A stretch of DNA of 64,000 nt, from NCBI GenBank assembly GCA_016648135.1, contig JADDOH010023123.1, positions 62,001 to 126,000 of the forward strand, in the 5' to 3' direction. The notes below the pieces were generated by a model. The model was given only the letters and a program-made list of their open reading frames with translations, had not been told where the DNA came from and did not search any database. Positions 62,813 to 64,000 of the stretch are shown in pieces. The position numbers and the translations under genes were made by a program. Positions within the stretch are counted from its first letter, which is position 1, and the number at the start of each line of letters is the position of its first letter. The DNA comes from Agrypnia vestita. Lineage: Eukaryota > Arthropoda > Insecta > Trichoptera > Phryganeidae.

Positions 62813-63919
62813 TTAAGGCGATCGTCTAGCAGAATGAGCAAATTTCACCAATTTTTCTCATATCTTCTCTTGCGTTATTTATCATATTTTTGTATGGAAA
62901 TATCTCATTTTAAAATTTATTCATCAGGTTACGTATATTTTAAATACGAATATTTTGTTAAAATGTCACAAAATAAATTATATAATTGATGAATAAATTA
63001 TCAAACCTTCGATGTTTTAAATATGAAGAAAATTGCTCCACTTTGACGGCCTTTTATGACTGAATGGCCTATTTAGATGTCTTTTTTATTCGATAATTTA
63101 ACAAAGTAAACGTTTATCTTAAATTTCTTACAATTATTGCAAAATTTGTTAGTTTGTTTACATGCAATTTATGTTTTAAAAAACATTATTTTTTAAATTA
63201 TTTAAATTTTTTGTGTATTTTTTTCTATCCTTTTTAGATAGTTTATAATTTTTTTCTTTAATATATTAAAGAAATAGACATTATAATTTTCTTTAATATA
63301 TTAAAGAAATAGACATTAAAATTATTCTCGATTTCAGATTTTAACTATTGGCATCAAGGCATTGCGTATTGTGTCATAAATACGTTGCGTCTTGATTAAA
63401 TATCTAAATTAGGAATATCGTCAAAGATTTTGATTTTTTTTTATTTTTATTATAAAATTATAACACTATTCTTTTGACTATTGAAGTAAAAAAGTTGTCA
63501 ACCATGTAAAAATGGTTGAAAAAAATCCACAAAAAATGAAATATTTTTAAAAAACAGTATTTTTTAAAACATAAATTGCAAGTAAACAAACTAATAGATT
63601 TTGCTATAATTGTAATAAATTTAAGATAATCGTTTACTTTGTAATATAATTGAAAAAAAATCATCTCAACAGGCCATACAGTAATAAAAGGCCCACAAAG
63701 TGGAGCAATTTTCAATACATTGAAGGTTTGGTAATTTATTAATCAATTATAAAATTTAGTTTATGACATTTTAATAAGATATTCGTATTTAAAATATATG
63801 TAACCTGATGGATAAATTTAAAAATGAGATATTTCCGTACAAAAATGTGGTAAAAAACGCAAGAGAAGATATGAGAAAGAATGGTGAAATTTGCTCATTC
63901 TGCTAGACGATCGCCTTAG
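62813..63919. mobile_element. Large foldback element with TTAA-type target site (1.1 kb)
   Basis: Element 62817-63915: GGCGATCGTCTAGCAGAATG and its exact inverse at the ends; arms of about 400 bp remain alignable (CAAATTTCACC, AAATTGCTCCACTTTG, ACAAAGTAAACG, TTAGTTTGTTTAC). Flanks TTAA (62813-62816) and TTAG (63916-63919). The uninterrupted family R copy near 32943 has a single TTAA there. No coding capacity. A TTAA duplication suggests piggyBac-type mobilisation. Confidence 0.8.
63285..63320 (+). repeat. Short tandem duplication near the foldback centre
   Basis: TTCTTTAATATATTAAAGAA with ATAGACATTA is repeated twice (63250-63318); each unit is itself palindromic. Confidence 0.7.
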
Positions 63920-64000
63920 GTGATTCTCTTTGTTATTTTGGTGGAATCTCATAGTTGATTTTTCACCAACTTCCCGACTAGCTAGAGCTGTGAAACTTTC
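63920..64000 (-). repeat. Repeat family R, continuation after the foldback insertion
   Basis: TTGATTTTTCACCAACTTCC is the reverse of 32880-32900; runs off the window. Confidence 0.7.

Overview
This is an AT-rich, repeat-saturated stretch of an animal nuclear genome, almost certainly an arthropod and probably an insect. The signs are many degraded non-LTR retrotransposons (Jockey-, R1- and RTE-like), Penelope-like elements, mariner, hAT, PIF/Harbinger, piggyBac and Helitron relics, tRNA-derived SINEs, and insect-style splice acceptors and AATAAA signals. I cannot name the species. There are no bacterial operons, rRNA genes or CRISPR arrays.

One convincing host gene is present: an intronless 1,977-codon reading frame on the minus strand (4940-10873). 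It has a long alpha-helical N-terminal half carrying two R-N-x3-H motifs of the HEPN ribonuclease type, followed by about 30 ankyrin repeats. A second, weaker candidate is a 103-codon alanine-rich reading frame (24663-24974). Broken relatives of it lie at 36357-36590, 42150-42270 and 57010-57160.

Layout. 1-4900: LINE, hAT and Helitron debris, including a Jockey fragment with a 12-bp target duplication. 4940-10910: the HEPN-ankyrin gene. 11000-18600: non-coding DNA, a 30-bp minisatellite, LINE tails, a Helitron-like tandem block, a hAT element split by a LINE, and a Harbinger-like element with MADF-domain relics. 18600-24660: Penelope-like ends, hAT and foldback elements and a SINE. 24660-31000: the alanine-rich ORF, a second MADF-bearing TIR element, a 2.2-kb TIR element of unrecognised class, and a nearly intact mariner. 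31000-39730: Penelope reverse transcriptase, a perfect 98-bp-arm palindrome, nested LINEs, a Helitron carrying a heat-shock-element array, and a LINE RT pseudogene. 39960-53000: two R1-clade RT reading frames (460 and 714 codons), hAT and Penelope GIY-YIG pieces, and a Harbinger element precisely inside a piggyBac relic. 53000-64000: more Penelope ends, foldback and mariner MITEs, an inverted copy of the 34.4-37.1 kb block, a large inverted repeat family, and a TTAA-flanked foldback element.

Three observations stand out. First, a 524-bp Helitron-like insertion (35800-36323) carries phased GAA/TTC pentamers forming a near-ideal heat-shock factor binding array; a decayed phased array lies at 796-920. 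Second, at least ten sequence-distinct families of Penelope-type terminal repeats carry hammerhead-ribozyme-like cores (CUGANGA, stem II, GAAA). Third, the giant ankyrin protein pairs two HEPN-like motifs with ankyrin repeats, a pairing reminiscent of RNase L. All assignments come from reading the sequence; no database search was possible.
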